DNA from: B75-G9 sp964564905
GTDB lineage: Archaea > Hadarchaeota > Hadarchaeia > Hadarchaeales > Hadarchaeaceae
NCBI GenBank assembly: GCA_964564905.1
Contig: CAZMCI010000018.1
Span: 1 to 18,027 of the forward strand
DNA length: 18,027 nt
Direction: 5' to 3'
Shown: positions 1-6,515 of the stretch, one piece after another
Numbering within the stretch: position 1 is the first letter of the stretch
How the letters are laid out: each line of letters opens with the position of its first letter
Position numbers and translations under genes: made by a program
The notes under the pieces: model-generated
What the model saw: only the letters and a program-made list of their open reading frames with translations
Databases searched by the model: none
What the model was told of the DNA's origin: nothing

Positions 1-2
1 GA

Positions 3-134
3 CTTGGACTGATCGATTTAAAACCTCCAAAATCAAGGCGGATGGGTAGACATTTCAATATCAGTCTTCAGGAGGTCCCGGTCTCTTGGCTGGAAAAAGA
101 ATTGGAGAGGTTGTTGGAGAGCCGAAAAACATAG
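3..134 (+). CDS. C-terminal fragment of a gene cut by the window edge; possible Orc1/Cdc6-like winged helix
   Basis: An open frame runs from the window edge to a TAG stop at 132-134 and gives 43 residues. It starts LGLIDLKPPKSRRMGRHF and continues with an alternating hydrophobic stretch (ISLQEVPVSWL) and an acidic/basic helix ending LLESRKT. The pattern of a short 'LGLI' strand, a basic turn around RRMGRH and a beta strand followed by 'VP..WLEKEL' resembles the end of the winged-helix domain of archaeal Orc1/Cdc6 initiators, but it would also suit other winged-helix DNA-binding proteins. The N-terminal part, including any AAA+ motifs, lies outside the window. That it is the end of a real gene is fairly likely, because it stops just before the tRNA gene. 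The family assignment is a guess. Confidence 0.4.
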   Translation, partial: LGLIDLKPPKSRRMGRHFNISLQEVPVSWLEKELERLLESRKT

Positions 135-141
135 AAAGTTT

Positions 142-1446
142 TCAAAGTTTTTTACCGATTACATCAAATTTTCTCGGGGTCGTGGGGTAGCCTGGCCTAT
201 CCTGCCGGCTTCGGGAGCCGGTGACCCGAGTTCGAATCTCGGCGACCCCACCACTTTTCTTCGCGGCAACGGATCCAGGTTTTCTATCCAGCCACCATAC
301 GCAAAAAAACAGAATGAGTGCTACGGCCAGATAAACAACGCCTTTCCAGCTGGTTTCCCCGGGAAGCGAGCCCCAGCTTCCGAAGCAATAAAGTTCTCCA
401 TCGCTCGTGCCGATGAAAATTTTCTCGTAAGCGATGGCAGGAGAGGAGTTTCCGGTTGCTCCAATTTGGTGTTTCCAGATAACCTCTCCACTTTCAGCGT
501 TCAGGACGTAGATGTATCCGTCCTGTGATGTGGCAATGATCCCGTCATTTGAGATGGCAGGCGAGGATTTTATTTGTCCGTCAGTGGCGTAGCTCCACTT
601 CAGTGCTCCGTTTTCGCTGTACAAGGTGTAAATCGAGGAATCATACGAACCAAAACAGACGATACCACCAGCATAACTAGGGGAAGATTCTATCCTGCCA
701 CCAGCCTTGAATGTCCAGAGTTCGTCGCCCGTGGTTTCGTCCAGCGAGCACATCAGACCGTTGCTGCAACCCACATAAATTCGTCCTCCTCCGACAGTTG
801 GAGACGAAAGTGTTCCGCAGTTGTCAAGTATTTTGGACCAGACCACCGATCCGTCTCCCGCCCTGATGGCGTAGACGGTACCCTCCGAGGTTCCGAAGAA
901 GAGTATCTCATTATCCAAAGCTGGGGATGCGGTGATTTCGTTTCCGAAGTTTTTCTTCCAGATCAGCTTCCCGTTCGCAACCTCAAGAGCATGGATATCA
1001 TCATCTGAAGCAATGTAAACAGCGTCGTTAGTTACCACGGGAGAGGAGCGAATGATGTCCCCGGTGGCATAGCTCCAGATTTTTTCGCCAGTTGTGGCAT
1101 TCAGGCAGTAAAGGTTATCTCCAGCTCCGAAGTACACACGTTCGTTTGAGATGGTGGGCGGCGAGACCTTCCCCTTCGTGCCAAATCTCCAAAGCTCCTT
1201 TCCGTTGAACACAGATATTGCGTGGAGAGTCCCCTTGTCGGTTCCAACGAAGATCGAGTAGTCTTGTATCGCCAGTGAGGAAAGAGCTCCGTCCACATGC
1301 GAAATCCAAGCAATTTCCCCCTCATCTGGCAATAACGAATCAGCAAACCCGGTGTGTTGGTCATCATGTTTAAGCGTGGGCCATTCCTGCGTCTGAACAT
1401 GTCCAATCAGCAAGACCGCGACGACCACGAGGAGTGCAGTTCGCAT
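142..1446 (-). CDS. Secreted, membrane-anchored PQQ-like beta-propeller repeat protein
   Basis: The protein has 434 residues when started at the ATG at 1446. The N-terminus MRTALLVVVAVLLIGHVQTQ is a typical signal peptide with no lipobox cysteine. An upstream in-frame ATG at 1491 would bury that signal and overlap the preceding gene. The body is seven to eight repeats of the pattern 'SSPA...IYVGT.DG.LYAL...G...W', the tryptophan-docked blades of BamB/PQQ-type propellers. No catalytic residues are recognisable, so it is probably an extracellular binding or scaffold protein. Near the end, a hydrophobic helix (VVYLAVALILFFCVWW) is followed by the basic residues DRK, which fits a C-terminal membrane anchor. 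The last roughly 35 residues are read through the antisense of tRNA-Pro and look non-native. It lies 34 bp behind the flavoprotein gene, probably in the same transcript. The ligand is unknown. Confidence 0.85.
   Translation of the reverse strand: MRTALLVVVAVLLIGHVQTQEWPTLKHDDQHTGFADSLLPDEGEIAWISHVDGALSSLAIQDYSIFVGTDKGTLHAISVFNGKELWRFGTKGKVSPPTISNERVYFGAGDNLYCLNATTGEKIWSYATGDIIRSSPVVTNDAVYIASDDDIHALEVANGKLIWKKNFGNEITASPALDNEILFFGTSEGTVYAIRAGDGSVVWSKILDNCGTLSSPTVGGGRIYVGCSNGLMCSLDETTGDELWTFKAGGRIESSPSYAGGIVCFGSYDSSIYTLYSENGALKWSYATDGQIKSSPAISNDGIIATSQDGYIYVLNAESGEVIWKHQIGATGNSSPAIAYEKIFIGTSDGELYCFGSWGSLPGETSWKGVVYLAVALILFFCVWWLDRKPGSVAAKKSGGVAEIRTRVTGSRSRQDRPGYPTTPRKFDVIGKKL
176..253 (+). tRNA. 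tRNA-Pro (anticodon CGG), CCA encoded
   Basis: The acceptor stem GGGGTCG (176-182) pairs perfectly with CGACCCC (243-249). The discriminator base is A250 and CCA is encoded at 251-253. The anticodon stem CCGGC/GCCGG encloses the loop TTCGGGA, giving anticodon CGG with G37, which reads the proline codon CCG. The T arm shows GTTCGAATC closed by a 5-bp stem (CCGAG/CTCGG). A D-arm of the expected size with GG in the loop precedes the anticodon stem. There is no intron. A T-rich stretch near 146-158 could hold the promoter. The 3' end of the convergent beta-propeller gene overlaps the whole tRNA in antisense. Confidence 0.97.
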
Positions 1447-1480
1447 CTCATCCCAGTCAGATATACACAATGGACTAAAA

Positions 1481-2854
1481 TTAATGCTCATGATCCATTG
1501 ATTTTGCCATGACCCCCCTGCCGGCGAGTATCCCGGTGGCCGCGGCCGTGACAATTCCCCTCGAGATGCCAGCGCCATCCCCGGCTACGAAGATGTTGGG
1601 CACATTCGTCTCCATGTTTCGATCGACTTTTATTTTCATCGCGTAGAACTTTACCTCAGGTGCGTAAAGCAGGGTGGAACTTGAGGTGATACCAGGGACC
1701 ACCTCGTTCAAACGATCCATACTTTCTAGGATATCCGTCACTATTCTTCCGGGAAGTGCCATTGAGATGTCCCCCGGAGTAACACTTTTGAGAGTTGGGC
1801 TTACCTCACCACCGTTTACACGTTCCCATGTCGAGCGTCTTCCAGCATAAAGATCTCCAAGGCGCTGGAGCACGGGTCGTCCGCCTCCTATGGTCGTAGC
1901 TAGCCCCGCGATTGAACTACCGTACGCAGTGGTGTTTGAAACTGGCTGTGTCAGTTCTACGCGTACGAGCAGGGCAAAGTTGGTGTTTGGGGATTTTTCC
2001 TTCAAGAGGGAGTGTCCGTTGACTCCGACGTAACCATCGTACCTCTCCTCCATCACCCAGCCTCCCGGATTAGTGCAGAAAGTTCTCACAAAATCTCCGA
2101 ATGTCTTTGTCCTGATGTGAAACTTTGGATCGTAGTTGGCCTGGACGACCGGCTCATACACATGAGCTGGTACCTCAACACGTACTCCAATATCAACAGG
2201 ACCGTGAGCGAGTTCTATTCCCAAATTTCGTGCTTGGGCAGCAAACCACCCGGCGCCGACCCTTCCCGGGGCAGCGATGATATACTTAGTGCGTATCTTT
2301 CTCCCACGTACTTTGATCCATTTTTTCCCGATCCGTTCCACTTTGGAGTCGAGCATGAAACTTACCCCCCTACTTTCAAGCTCACGCCTGAAGGAGGCGA
2401 TCACCTTGGGCAAATATTCACTTCCGATATGGCGCTGGGGGATCGGGATGAATTCGATCCCAGCCGCTGCCGCTGTTTTGGAAAGGTCTCCAATTTTTTC
2501 CTGATTCGTCCCGCAGATATTTTTTGGCGCCCCATGTTTCACGAAAAGCTTATCGACTTCCTCAACCAGAGCCTTCGCTTCTGTGACATTTCCTGTTATT
2601 TTACTTAGGTCTCCTCCGATGTCGTGACGGAGGTTCAACGTGCCACTGGACATTCCCCCAGCTCCGCCGAGCCCACACATGATGTTACATGGTTTACACC
2701 TCACGCATGTTCCGGTCTTGATCGCTGGACAGACACGTTTCTTTATATCGTGTCCCCAGTCCACGACGGTCACGGATAAGCTGGAATTTTTGGAAAGTTC
2801 ATGGGCCGCGAAAAGTCCGGCTGGGCCAGCTCCGATGATGATCACGTCGGGCAA
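1481..2854 (-). CDS. FAD-dependent dehydrogenase, COG2509 type
   Basis: The protein has 457 residues. An N-terminal Rossmann dinucleotide-binding motif, IIIGAGPAGLFAAHEL (residues 5-20), binds FAD. The C-terminus carries the second FAD contact, NIFVAGDGAGISRGIVTAAA, which is characteristic of the uncharacterised COG2509 flavoprotein family. Near residues 42-60 is a cysteine-rich segment (CPAIKTGTCVRCKPCNIMCG) followed by a glycine-rich GGAGGMSSG loop. Four or five cysteines there could hold a metal or an Fe-S cluster, but this is not proven. The start is TTG at 2854, chosen because GGAGGATC lies five to six bases upstream. The family is a predicted oxidoreductase of unknown substrate. The gene is followed closely by the beta-propeller gene on the same strand. 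Confidence 0.85.
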   Translation of the reverse strand: MPDVIIIGAGPAGLFAAHELSKNSSLSVTVVDWGHDIKKRVCPAIKTGTCVRCKPCNIMCGLGGAGGMSSGTLNLRHDIGGDLSKITGNVTEAKALVEEVDKLFVKHGAPKNICGTNQEKIGDLSKTAAAAGIEFIPIPQRHIGSEYLPKVIASFRRELESRGVSFMLDSKVERIGKKWIKVRGRKIRTKYIIAAPGRVGAGWFAAQARNLGIELAHGPVDIGVRVEVPAHVYEPVVQANYDPKFHIRTKTFGDFVRTFCTNPGGWVMEERYDGYVGVNGHSLLKEKSPNTNFALLVRVELTQPVSNTTAYGSSIAGLATTIGGGRPVLQRLGDLYAGRRSTWERVNGGEVSPTLKSVTPGDISMALPGRIVTDILESMDRLNEVVPGITSSSTLLYAPEVKFYAMKIKVDRNMETNVPNIFVAGDGAGISRGIVTAAATGILAGRGVMAKSMDHEH

Positions 2855-2872
2855 ATGATCCTCCGAGCCTAC

Positions 2873-2895
2873 GTTTTTTTATCACGTAAAAAAAC
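2873..2895 (-). terminator. T-rich stretch and 8-bp inverted repeat downstream of the metallophosphoesterase
   Basis: GTTTTTTT (2873-2880) and AAAAAAAC (2888-2895) form an inverted repeat around ATCACGT. On the minus strand the first T7 run lies about 17 bases after the metallophosphoesterase stop codon. It matches the oligo-T signals at which archaeal RNA polymerase terminates. The same AT-rich segment could also contribute to the promoter of the flavoprotein gene, whose start is at 2854. Confidence 0.45.
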
Positions 2896-2911
2896 CTTTA
2901 GACAGCCCGCT

Positions 2912-3700
2912 TCACTTAACACTATTTGTTCTCAAGTTTGCGATTTTCCCGAGAAACGTGCCATCGAGCAGGTAGGCCTTGGCCTCCTCAAGCTCAACTG
3001 CGCCAGCTTTGAAGATAGGACCTATGTATTCCTCCGGTAGCTCTCGGTTCATAATGGCGCCACCAACGAGCTTGCTGAACGCTGGCATCACAAGCAGTTT
3101 CGGTGGGTCACCTTTGAACCATGGTTGAAGTTTTTTGGGAAATTTTTTCACGTTGAGTTCTGCCTCGATCCAGACGGGTTCAATCGCCTTCCCGCCGGAC
3201 CCGTCCCTAAGTTCGATGACGGGATGGTTGTGTCCCATTACAATTATCTGTGTATCCAAAAGATTTGGGGAAGGCCAGGTGTGGCCATGCATTAACCCTA
3301 TGCGTTTTTGTTTTCCCAGCACTATACCTCTCGCATCATGGACTGCAACGTTTTTGGGTATCATTCCTTCTATCCCGCCATCGTGGTTTCCGCGGACTAT
3401 ATCCACGCGAGTGAGTTTTGAAAGTTCTTCAAAAAATTGTGGAAGTTCTCGCCATTCGCGCCAGCTAGCTATCGGTATGTTGTGCTTGACATCCCCTAGA
3501 AAGATCAATCGGTCCGGTTTATGTTTATTTATCAGTCGGACGAGTTCTTCCTTTACTCGAGGGATTTGGCTGGGCAATGCCATGCCTTTTGCTGTCAGCT
3601 CACTTTCTATGCCCAGATGCAAATCGGCAACTACAAGTGAACGCTCGCGTTTGGTCTTCACCAGTAGGGCTGGAGATCCATAGATGGGAATGGCGTTCAT
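2912..3700 (-). CDS. Archaeal ICC-like metallophosphoesterase (COG1407 family)
   Basis: The protein has 262 residues. All calcineurin-like metallophosphoesterase motifs are present in order: DLHLG (D26, H28), GDVKH (D70), GNHDG (N105, H106), HGHTW (from H138) and GHNHP (H157, H159). Together they bind two metal ions. The C-terminal part (residues 165-262) is the extension of the archaeal COG1407 group, often annotated as an ICC-like phosphoesterase. The substrate is unknown; a nucleic acid or nucleotide phosphodiester is plausible, because relatives are often found beside DNA-processing genes. The ATG at 3700 follows a TATA-like AAATTATAATTT at about 3724-3735 on this strand, so the leader should be very short. 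It is convergent with nothing and is transcribed towards the flavoprotein gene. Confidence 0.9.
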   Translation of the reverse strand: MNAIPIYGSPALLVKTKRERSLVVADLHLGIESELTAKGMALPSQIPRVKEELVRLINKHKPDRLIFLGDVKHNIPIASWREWRELPQFFEELSKLTRVDIVRGNHDGGIEGMIPKNVAVHDARGIVLGKQKRIGLMHGHTWPSPNLLDTQIIVMGHNHPVIELRDGSGGKAIEPVWIEAELNVKKFPKKLQPWFKGDPPKLLVMPAFSKLVGGAIMNRELPEEYIGPIFKAGAVELEEAKAYLLDGTFLGKIANLRTNSVK

Positions 3701-3721
3701 TCGGCAGATATTGGGGACATG

Positions 3722-3737
3722 GTCAAATTATAATTTA
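3722..3737 (-). promoter_or_regulatory. TATA box of the metallophosphoesterase gene
   Basis: On the minus strand the sequence TTAAATTATAATTTG lies 24-37 bases upstream of the ATG at 3700. This is the spacing expected for an archaeal TATA box feeding a nearly leaderless transcript. The assignment rests on position and base composition only. Confidence 0.5.
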
Positions 3738-3745
3738 ACTTAAGT

Positions 3746-3760
3746 CCCTTTCCTAAAGGG
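3746..3760. repeat. Perfect 6-bp palindrome, candidate left-end hairpin
   Basis: CCCTTT (3746-3751) and AAAGGG (3755-3760) flank a three-base loop, CCT. Its position directly before the TnpB-tail frame is where the subterminal left-end hairpin of an IS200/IS605 element, or of a MITE derived from one, would sit. Confidence 0.5.
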
Positions 3761-3853
3761 TGGAGATGAAAGACTAGAAGAGCCCGAAGCGACGCCTGTG
3801 GAGACGGGCCCTCTATTCGGCGTTCCAGCGCAAGCCGTGGTCAATCCCGTCGC

Positions 3854-3892
3854 TGAAGCGGGAAGCTCCCCGCGAAAGCTGGAAGTGCTTCA
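3854..3892 (+). repeat. Right-end hairpin of an IS605-type element / omega-RNA 3' structure
   Basis: An outer stem TGAAGC (3854-3859) pairs with GCTTCA (3887-3892). Inside it a GAAA tetraloop (3874-3877) is closed by GC/GC and flanked by TCC/GGA. The core AGCGGGAAG..CCCC.GCGAAAGCTGG recurs at 17973-18002. A separate outer pair, TGAAAGAC (3767-3774) and GTCTTTCA (3897-3904), could close a larger RNA fold of about 138 nt. Confidence 0.6.
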
Positions 3893-3934
3893 TGCTGTCT
3901 TTCAACTAAAATCGTGACGATTGTCCAAAACCGG

Positions 3935-4132
3935 TCAGATGTATCCTAGGATGGTCAGCAACCCGTAGATCACCATTCCCGCACCTACTATTTTCACAAG
4001 CCATTTTACAGCTCCGGCGAAGAAGAAAAGCAGCACTCCAAGCACGATGAGTACTATGGGACTGGCGTTCTTTAAGACGTCTGAGATTCTCGTCACGATT
4101 TCAGGTGCCACTGTCCACAAGGTATCCAACAT
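3935..4132 (-). CDS. Small two-helix membrane protein of unknown function
   Basis: The protein has 65 residues. Residues 1-24 are mixed polar (MLDTLWTVAPEIVTRISDVL). Two transmembrane helices follow, roughly residues 25-42 (IVLIVLGVLLFFFAGAV) and 47-64 (IVGAGMVIYGLLTILGY), separated by a short KWLVK link. The start is ATG at 4132 with GGATG a few bases upstream. A TATA-like TTTTTATCTT at about 4159-4168 on this strand suggests its own promoter. It lies 63 bp behind pelA on the same strand. I do not recognise a named family. Its length, hydrophobicity pattern and promoter make a real gene likely. Confidence 0.7.
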   Translation of the reverse strand: MLDTLWTVAPEIVTRISDVLKNASPIVLIVLGVLLFFFAGAVKWLVKIVGAGMVIYGLLTILGYI

Positions 4133-4195
4133 ATTTCATCCATGATTTGGATTGCACAAGAAGATAAAAATGCATCGGAGCACCAGCTTCACTTT

Positions 4196-5236
4196 TTAAA
4201 TTCGGAATCTCAACAGGGCACCAAGGCCTCCTAAAGCCAAAAGTTGTTTCCCGGCGTCGTGTTCTGTGCTGATGATTACAACATCACCTTTCGTTTTTCT
4301 TACCTCTTCGAGCACGGTTTCTACTTGACCAGATCTGAGAAGTTTATCCGCCACAAGCAATTTTTTTATAGACCCGAGTGAGGCCGCACGTCTGATCTCA
4401 TCTTTTCCATATGTAGCGAGGCCGGACTTTGCTATTTCCCCCATGAGTCTTTCCACGAGCAGTGTTTCGTACGATAGTCGATCGTACTTGGAGACACGTT
4501 CCACCGTTCCACGTCTCACCACTTCATAGAGTCCAGCCCTGCCCCCGGAACTGACGCTATCTATCTCGATTTTTTGATGGAGTTCCAGAAATTTGTCCCG
4601 TAAAAATTCAGCAAATCTTTCTTTCGTGAAACCAGGACCAGCCACGATCGACTTTTGAACCCCACTCCGGGCGATGACATCATTTATTGCTTTGGCCAAT
4701 TTTGAGAAAAATTCCTCTTCACCAGAACTTTCTACCGGATATCGCTTTCCCCTTCCATGAAAGAAGATTGTTCCGAGCTCCTCTAAGCCGTACTGACGGA
4801 CAAGTGCGAGTTCTGCAGAAGAATCGTCGAGGACAACAAGCAATACGCGTGGTTTCCTACTTGACCGAACCGCGTTCTGAATACGACGGATGAGATGCGG
4901 TTTCCACTTCTTTGTCACGGTTATGACGGAGCCGGGACCCAGATTGAAAGAGTGATGTTTTCCGATGTCCTCTCCATCGACGATCGTCCCAAGTATTTTT
5001 AACAGATTCGCATGTTTGTAGAATTCTGCCTTCTCCACCTTCAGGGAGAGGATGACACGTCGTTTTTCAAGGCGCTCGGGCCTAGTTTTGTCGCTCTTTC
5101 TCCGTTCTCTTCTCCAAGTTGATGAGGTGATGATATCTCCAGGTTCTACAACGTGTTGCAGATGCCAGAGATCGTCCAAGCTCTCGGCTGCCAGTTTAAT
5201 TTTTCCGTGTCTCAGGTTCTTGAGCAGGATTCGCAT
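4196..5236 (-). CDS. pelA: Pelota (Dom34) ribosome-rescue factor
   Basis: The protein has 346 residues, the usual archaeal length. The N-terminal Sm-like domain (about 1-130) begins MRILLKNLRHGKIKLAAES and contains DLWHLQHVVEPGD, the Pelota signature. The central domain (about 130-255) is eRF1-like, with VLLVVLDDSSAELALV and VAGPGFTKERF. The C-terminal eL30-like domain (about 256-346) contains SYETLLVERLMGEI and ends in a 'DVVIISTEHDAGKQL' strand. The GGQ motif of release factors is absent, as expected. In archaea Pelota works with aEF1A and ABCE1 to split ribosomes stalled in no-go and non-stop decay. It starts 22 bp after the Zot-like ATPase gene, so the two are probably co-transcribed. Confidence 0.96.
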   Translation of the reverse strand: MRILLKNLRHGKIKLAAESLDDLWHLQHVVEPGDIITSSTWRRERRKSDKTRPERLEKRRVILSLKVEKAEFYKHANLLKILGTIVDGEDIGKHHSFNLGPGSVITVTKKWKPHLIRRIQNAVRSSRKPRVLLVVLDDSSAELALVRQYGLEELGTIFFHGRGKRYPVESSGEEEFFSKLAKAINDVIARSGVQKSIVAGPGFTKERFAEFLRDKFLELHQKIEIDSVSSGGRAGLYEVVRRGTVERVSKYDRLSYETLLVERLMGEIAKSGLATYGKDEIRRAASLGSIKKLLVADKLLRSGQVETVLEEVRKTKGDVVIISTEHDAGKQLLALGGLGALLRFRI

Positions 5237-5258
5237 GGTTTCGGTTCCCCTGCCAGTT

Positions 5259-5972
5259 TCACTTATTTCGAAATTCTCGGAAGGCGCGGCTTATGCTGTC
5301 GTTCCAGAAGTAGGGTAATTTATATTGGACGAGTCCCTCAAATTCATCCGAATAAACGTAAAAATATCTTGTTGGATCGGTCAGCTGTTTGAAAATTTTC
5401 TTTGTGGCCCTAAAGATATCCTGGAGCGCCTTCCGCTCAAACCTTGCCTGCAGCATTGAGGGTTCTTTGAGTACCAGCACATCGGCCAGCCTCAGTACAT
5501 TGACTTCTATCATGGCTGAACTTTGACTGATGAGGATCATGGACAGGTTCTTGTGGCGCGCGATCGCCATAAGTTTGCTTAACATTTTGTTCATTGAGGT
5601 CATTGATTCCCGCGAGAAGAACAAAATCGCAGCCTCATCAATGAGCACTACGGAATCGTTTGGTATCTCGTCGATATTTTTTGCTTTGCGGATCCATTTT
5701 GGCAATTTTGCCGCGCTGTACCCTATTCCATAACACCTTCTTTTGGCAACGTGGTGAAACCAGGCCAAAAACTGCATGCCGAGCGCGCTTTTTCCGGATC
5801 CACGCTTTCCAATGATGAGCATCACCAAACCGTATTTTTTAAGGGCCTTCTCGAACTCAGCATAAGAGCCCTTTTTTTCCTCCACGACTTCAAAGGGTTC
5901 AAATTTCGGCATCGGTTTTTCTGGCCCTTTTAAAATACCCCTGAGACGATCCAACAATCCCACTTTTCGCAC
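5259..5972 (-). CDS. Zot-like P-loop ATPase
   Basis: The protein has 237 residues. The Walker A motif is GKRGSGKS (residues 55-62) and Walker B is VVLIDEAA (108-115). A polar strand, SMILISQSS (144-152), occupies the sensor position. This layout and the small size recall the zonular-occludens-toxin-like and FtsK/HerA-related ATPases that are common in archaeal viruses and plasmids and also occur as chromosomal genes. No transmembrane helix is visible. The start is GTG at 5972. An N-terminal charged stretch (residues 14-45) precedes the ATPase core. It lies just upstream of pelA in the same orientation. Its role is unknown; DNA or RNA translocation, or remodelling of a partner complex, are possibilities. 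The other end faces the acetyltransferase promoter. Confidence 0.75.
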   Translation of the reverse strand: MRKVGLLDRLRGILKGPEKPMPKFEPFEVVEEKKGSYAEFEKALKKYGLVMLIIGKRGSGKSALGMQFLAWFHHVAKRRCYGIGYSAAKLPKWIRKAKNIDEIPNDSVVLIDEAAILFFSRESMTSMNKMLSKLMAIARHKNLSMILISQSSAMIEVNVLRLADVLVLKEPSMLQARFERKALQDIFRATKKIFKQLTDPTRYFYVYSDEFEGLVQYKLPYFWNDSISRAFREFRNK

Positions 5973-6020
5973 CCCTGGTGTTTTAAGAGCGTTTCATCTC
6001 CAAAAGATTTTATCGTGGTT

Positions 6021-6031
6021 GCTTAAAACAT
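6021..6031 (+). promoter_or_regulatory. TATA-like box of the acetyltransferase gene
   Basis: The segment GCTTAAAACAT lies about 20-25 bases upstream of the candidate starts at 6042 (GTG) and 6048 (ATG). This is consistent with an archaeal TATA box and a short or absent leader. A GAGG at 6034-6037 could serve as Shine-Dalgarno sequence. Confidence 0.4.
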
Positions 6032-6041
6032 AGTTGAGGCC

Positions 6042-6506
6042 GTGTCAATGGTGGTCCAGCGGGTAGTCCATATACGTGAAGCCACAGAGAAGGATCTTTC
6101 CGCCGTCCTCAGCATAGAGTACAAGTGTTTCAAGGATCCCTATCCTCTTTCGCTTCTTAATCGCCTGCTTATAATGCATCCAGACAGTTTTTTGGTGGCG
6201 GTGGTCGAGGGGAAAGTAGTGGGTTATGTGATAGGAGTGATCAAATGGAGAGCAACCGGGCATATCTTGGCGATCGGCGTTGATCCCACCTATAGAAGAC
6301 AACGTATTGGTTCTGCCCTCATAAAGGAAATGGTAAACCGCCTCAAGGGGAAGGGAGCAAAGCTTGTGCGGCTTGAGACCAGAAAAAGCAACATTGGTGC
6401 GCAGCAGTTTTATCTAAAACTTGGGTTCAGGATGGTGGGGGAAATACCATATTACTACGAGGATGGAGAGACGGCCATAGCTATGGAATGCTCCGTTGAG
6501 AACTAA
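6042..6506 (+). CDS. rimI: N-alpha-acetyltransferase, RimI/Ard1-like (GNAT)
   Basis: The protein has 154 residues from GTG at 6042, or 152 from the ATG at 6048. GAGG at 6034-6037 suits the GTG slightly better. The GNAT fold is clear. Motif A, with the acetyl-CoA pyrophosphate loop, is LAIGVDPTYRRQRIGSALI (about residues 77-94). Motif B is LETRKSNIGAQQFYLKLGFRMVGEIPYYY (about 111-139). The YY-containing C-terminus and the length match archaeal Ard1/RimI enzymes, which acetylate protein N-termini and have relaxed specificity in characterised Sulfolobus homologs. The gene is divergent from the Zot-like ATPase and convergent with dnaG; the two stop codons are nine bases apart. Confidence 0.9.
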   Translation: MSMVVQRVVHIREATEKDLSAVLSIEYKCFKDPYPLSLLNRLLIMHPDSFLVAVVEGKVVGYVIGVIKWRATGHILAIGVDPTYRRQRIGSALIKEMVNRLKGKGAKLVRLETRKSNIGAQQFYLKLGFRMVGEIPYYYEDGETAIAMECSVEN

Positions 6507-6515
6507 TTTATTTTT

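Larger units (their letters stand above)
3744..3917 (+). pseudogene. tnpB: TnpB C-terminal tail, relic of an IS200/IS605-family element
   Basis: An open frame without a start codon runs from a TAA at 3741-3743 to TGA at 3915-3917 and gives 57 residues. It contains PEATPVETGP followed by PVAEAGSSPRKLEVLH. The 'TPVET...EAGSP' pattern is the divergent tail typical of archaeal TnpB (OrfB) proteins of IS200/IS605 elements. The conserved catalytic core of TnpB is absent, so no nuclease is made. Palindromes at both ends (3746-3760 and 3854-3892) look like the subterminal hairpins of such elements. In intact TnpB loci this 3' region also encodes the omega (guide) RNA. The segment could therefore be an internally deleted, MITE-like copy or a stand-alone RNA, but no expression evidence is available. 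It fills the gap between two minus-strand genes. Confidence 0.75.

Noticed and set aside
176..253. Integration site (att) at the tRNA gene
   Set aside because: There is no integrase gene and no repeated tRNA 3' end elsewhere in the window.
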